From NCBI GenBank assembly GCA_015478945.1, contig JABUQX010126285.1, forward strand, positions 1 to 35,000: a stretch of 35,000 nt of DNA. Direction: 5' to 3'. Position 1 is the stretch's first letter, and each line of letters begins with the position of its first letter. The notes beneath the pieces were generated by a model. The model did no database searches. It saw nothing but the letters and a program-made list of their open reading frames with translations, and was not told the DNA's origin. The position numbers and the translations under genes are program-made. The stretch is from Trachelipus rathkii (taxonomy: Eukaryota; Arthropoda; Malacostraca; Isopoda; Trachelipodidae). Of this stretch, positions 33,115 to 35,000 are shown piece after piece.

Positions 33115-33797
33115 TGAGAAAAGCAGGTACACAACATGAAAAATTTATTTACTGTATAAATCAATCAGTAAATGATAAATGATAAATAGATTTAATTTCC
33201 TGTACATTTTTATTTATTAGTTACAAATAAACCTGCAAAGCTGTTTTTTTTCTAAGTCTTTTAATGTTAGCAGAGAGCAACAATGAATTCAGAAAGGAAT
33301 AATTGAGAAGTTAATGTCATAAACGGGAAAGGAAGGAAAAGAATCAGAAAATTTTGATGAATATAAAAATAGATAAGAAATTGTGGATGTTATTAGAAGA
33401 ATGAAAGACTAACTCCCTGGTTTAGAGCTATAGGTTAAATTATCAGGAAAGGTGTTTGAAGCAATAAGAGGTTTGAACTATGAGGAAATATGCTTTCGTG
33501 GAGAATCATAAGATTAAAAATGTAATAAACTTTTCCCGCCAAAAAAAATTGATTTCAGAATCTCTTGAATTCCTTCTCATTGCTAATTTCAAAAGGAACT
33601 TATCTTGAAAAAGAAGGGAGTCATAGGATTTAAATGAAATGGTTGAGTAACCTCTTAAAATTGCGAGTAGCTTGGAAACTAGTCACAAAATTTTTATCAC
33701 TATAGTGATCAAATAATATGAAAATAAATTTCATACAAGAGAATCGATGAAATTCATAAGAAACAAATAAAACAACCTTTTAATTGTCTATTCTTAC
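33114..33797. other. Probable intron 2 of the minus-strand gene; possible gag trace on plus
   Basis: No exon with matching splice sites was found on the minus strand. On the plus strand, 33351-33510 reads ENFDEYKNR, EIVDVIRRMKD and VKLSGKVFEAIRGLNYEE between three stops, which resembles the layout of the gag segment at 27.92 kb (MVIRS..LLKGKALAVFLEM). It may be a second decayed gag. An E2F-like 14-mer lies at 33531-33544. Confidence 0.35.
33531..33544 (+). promoter_or_regulatory. Second copy of the E2F-like 14-mer
   Basis: TTTTCCCGCCAAAA is identical to 19350-19363. It lies in the presumed intron of the minus-strand gene. There is no palindrome partner here. Confidence 0.2.
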
Positions 33798-33929
33798 CAG
33801 ACTTTCTTCTAATTGAGAAAGTTGTTCAATATTTTGATCAGACTCCAAATATTCTTCCTTAAAACTCGACGGCTCAGCTTTTATTTCAATCCCATCTTTG
33901 ACATATATGTGTGGGTAAATTATTTCTGT
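33798..33929 (-). CDS. Exon 2 of an acidic, SUMO-motif-rich nuclear protein gene (partial gene)
   Basis: A 44-codon, phase-0 exon. The acceptor TTTTCCACAG lies just before 33929 and the donor GTAAGA follows 33798. It encodes TEIIYPHIYVKDGIEIKAEP, then SSFKEEYLESDQNIEQLSQL, then EESL. IKAE and FKEE fit the SUMO-acceptor consensus (hydrophobic-K-x-E). The segment from IEIK aligns without gaps over 30 residues with exon 1 (13 identical, including IEIK, the Q and EQ positions, and LEE just before the donor), so the exons are duplicates. A second AG, four bases on, could serve as an alternative acceptor but would break the frame. Such short acidic EIK-E exons occur at the N-termini of arthropod zinc-finger-type proteins; that link is an inference, since no zinc finger is in the window. 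Confidence 0.65.
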
Positions 33930-33968
33930 CTGTGGAAAAGATAAATTTGTAAATTTTAAGTTTTATTG

Positions 33969-34105
<137 letters not shown>

Positions 34106-34250
34106 TCTCATGATTAATAATAATGATTTATTTAATATTGAAATCATTCATGCTCCTTATATTTCAGTTTAATATTTTATGTAATTTTAATAAATAGTAA
34201 GTATCTTTAAAACACTGATTTTAAAAAATTTTAATATTGAGAAACACTGG

Positions 34251-34485
34251 AGTCAGAACAATTCTAAAGAAGGAGGCTTACAGCCTTCCTGGAGGCGAAA
34301 TATTGCAACAAACACAAGTCTTTGACAATGGTTTAAGTCCTGAAGAAAGGATCTTGATGGGAATTTTTTCCTTTCTAACTTTGAAAGAAAAAGGAATCCG
34401 AAATGACCCTGAGGGAAGTCTGCAACTCTTACACTTTGAACCTCCAGGAAGACTGTAAGCATCCTTCTTTAGAGTTGCTTGGACT
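34251..34485. mobile_element. Foldback MITE in intron 1
   Basis: Arms 34251-34295 and 34441-34485 are inverted repeats with 39 of 45 bases matching; the best core is TCTAAAGAAGG and GCTTACAG..TTCCTGGAGG. The inner part is also self-complementary: GGGAATTTTTTCCTTTC (about 34359-34375) pairs with GAAAGAAAAAGGAATCC (34383-34399) across a short loop, so the whole 235 bp can fold. Open frames on both strands here follow from this symmetry and are not genes. No clear target-site duplication was seen. Confidence 0.7.
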
Positions 34486-34665
34486 TAAGGATACCCTTTT
34501 CGAATATTGTACATGATTTTTTTACTGACAAAGTTTGGATGAATGATATTGTTTCCGTCTTCAGTTATTTTTAAGGAGCTTTTAAGAAGAATTTGCAGTT
34601 ACTTAATATGTTGAAATTTAAATTTGTTGGCTATATAATAATAATAAATATAATTAATTCCTTAC

Positions 34666-34776
34666 CGGAACTTCTTCCAACCATGAATTTTGTTCAAAGC
34701 TTTGACCATTGTTTCTGACATCTTCTGAACTTTCTAAGAGTTCATCCTTAATTTCAATCTCACTCTTAATTTCCAT
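34666..34776 (-). CDS. Exon 1 (start) of an acidic, SUMO-motif-rich nuclear protein gene
   Basis: Thirty-seven codons from ATG (A at 34776) to CCG, followed by the donor GTAAGG. The protein starts MEIKSEIEIKDELLESSEDV and continues RNNGQSFEQNSWLEEVP. It has two SUMO-consensus sites (IKSE, IKDE) and is strongly acidic. The ATG has G at +4, and I see no upstream in-frame extension. A possible 3' splice site (TTTATCAAGCAG, near 34834) lies upstream, so an earlier non-coding exon may exist. Phase-0 joining to exon 2 and the shared 30-residue pattern support a real gene. The remainder of the gene lies to the left and is not identified; a zinc-finger-type regulator is my best guess, with low confidence. 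Confidence 0.65.
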
Positions 34777-35000
34777 AATATTCAACTCAAAAATTACTTT
34801 ATTAAAATATCTCAAAGAGACAAAACCTTTCCTGCTTGATAAAACAATTGAAAATTTCCGTATAAATGAAAAATATTAAAAATATTAATTTTTTCTAAAT
34901 GATGAAGATAAAATAAAGCCTATACAAATGTAGGCCCTACAGCAAAAACTGATTTATGTTTTCTTTATTTATTTATTTTGTGCTTCATTGATTTTTAATT
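34777..35000 (-). other. Presumed 5' untranslated/upstream region of the minus-strand gene
   Basis: AT-rich; no further coding frame. Holds the candidate 3' splice site near 34834 noted under exon 1. Confidence 0.4.

Noticed and set aside
32923..33117. Plus-strand frame ending in poly-Ile
   Set aside because: It reads across the LTR into the (ATA)n tract; there is no coding signal.
34237..34462. Overlapping open frames on both strands
   Set aside because: Both lie in the foldback element, whose symmetry creates similar frames on either strand; neither has splice sites or a known domain.

Overview
The window looks like a repeat-rich, very AT-rich (roughly three quarters A+T) piece of an animal nuclear genome. 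Long (TA)n and (ATA)n/(TAT)n microsatellites, LTR and non-LTR retrotransposon remains, a hAT-like DNA element, a foldback MITE and two short exons with canonical GT/AG splice sites all point to a metazoan. The element mix suggests an arthropod, but that is inference. There are no operons, tRNAs, rRNAs or CRISPR arrays that I can support.

Layout. Positions 1-12.8 kb hold no recognisable gene: AT-only tracts (1.69-1.99, 2.51-3.05, 7.4-7.73 kb), a G/T-rich and C-poor tract (5.64-5.88 kb), a C/T-rich and G-poor tract (11.16-11.46 kb), one end of an interspersed repeat (7.9 kb), a coding-like minus-strand segment (8.30-8.54 kb) and a TATA+initiator pair (11.84-11.90 kb). At 12.84-13.41 kb is a broken ORF1-like fragment of a non-LTR element, followed by an inverted copy of the interspersed repeat. 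Positions 13.8-21.6 kb are mostly anonymous, with AT tracts, scattered GTGGCGTACGC-type repeat ends and an E2F-like palindrome.

The right third is a nest of mobile elements. A degenerate LTR lies at 21.64-21.83 kb, a small non-LTR reverse transcriptase (RT) fragment at 24.06-24.32 kb, and a long, badly decayed Jockey/CR1-type RT pseudogene at 25.65-27.67 kb that runs into a (TA)n tail. A Ty3/Gypsy-type gag-pol relic (27.92-31.06 kb) follows, with zinc knuckles, protease, RT, RNase H and integrase in order, broken by frameshifts. Thirty bases after its last codon a 1.78-kb hAT-like element with GGGGCC-rich ends begins. It ends 12 bases before a 164-bp LTR that matches the LTR at 21.64 kb. If the hAT-like insert and one copy of its imperfect target duplication are removed, a purine-rich tract stands directly before the LTR, so the DNA element apparently landed in the polypurine tract of the retrotransposon.

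At the right edge, on the minus strand, is the start of what looks like a real host gene. Two phase-0 coding exons (37 and 44 codons) have GTAAG donors and encode acidic, SUMO-consensus-rich segments that align with each other without gaps, so they arose by exon duplication. The intron between them carries a 235-bp foldback element and an (ATA)n tract. The rest of the gene is not identified in this window.
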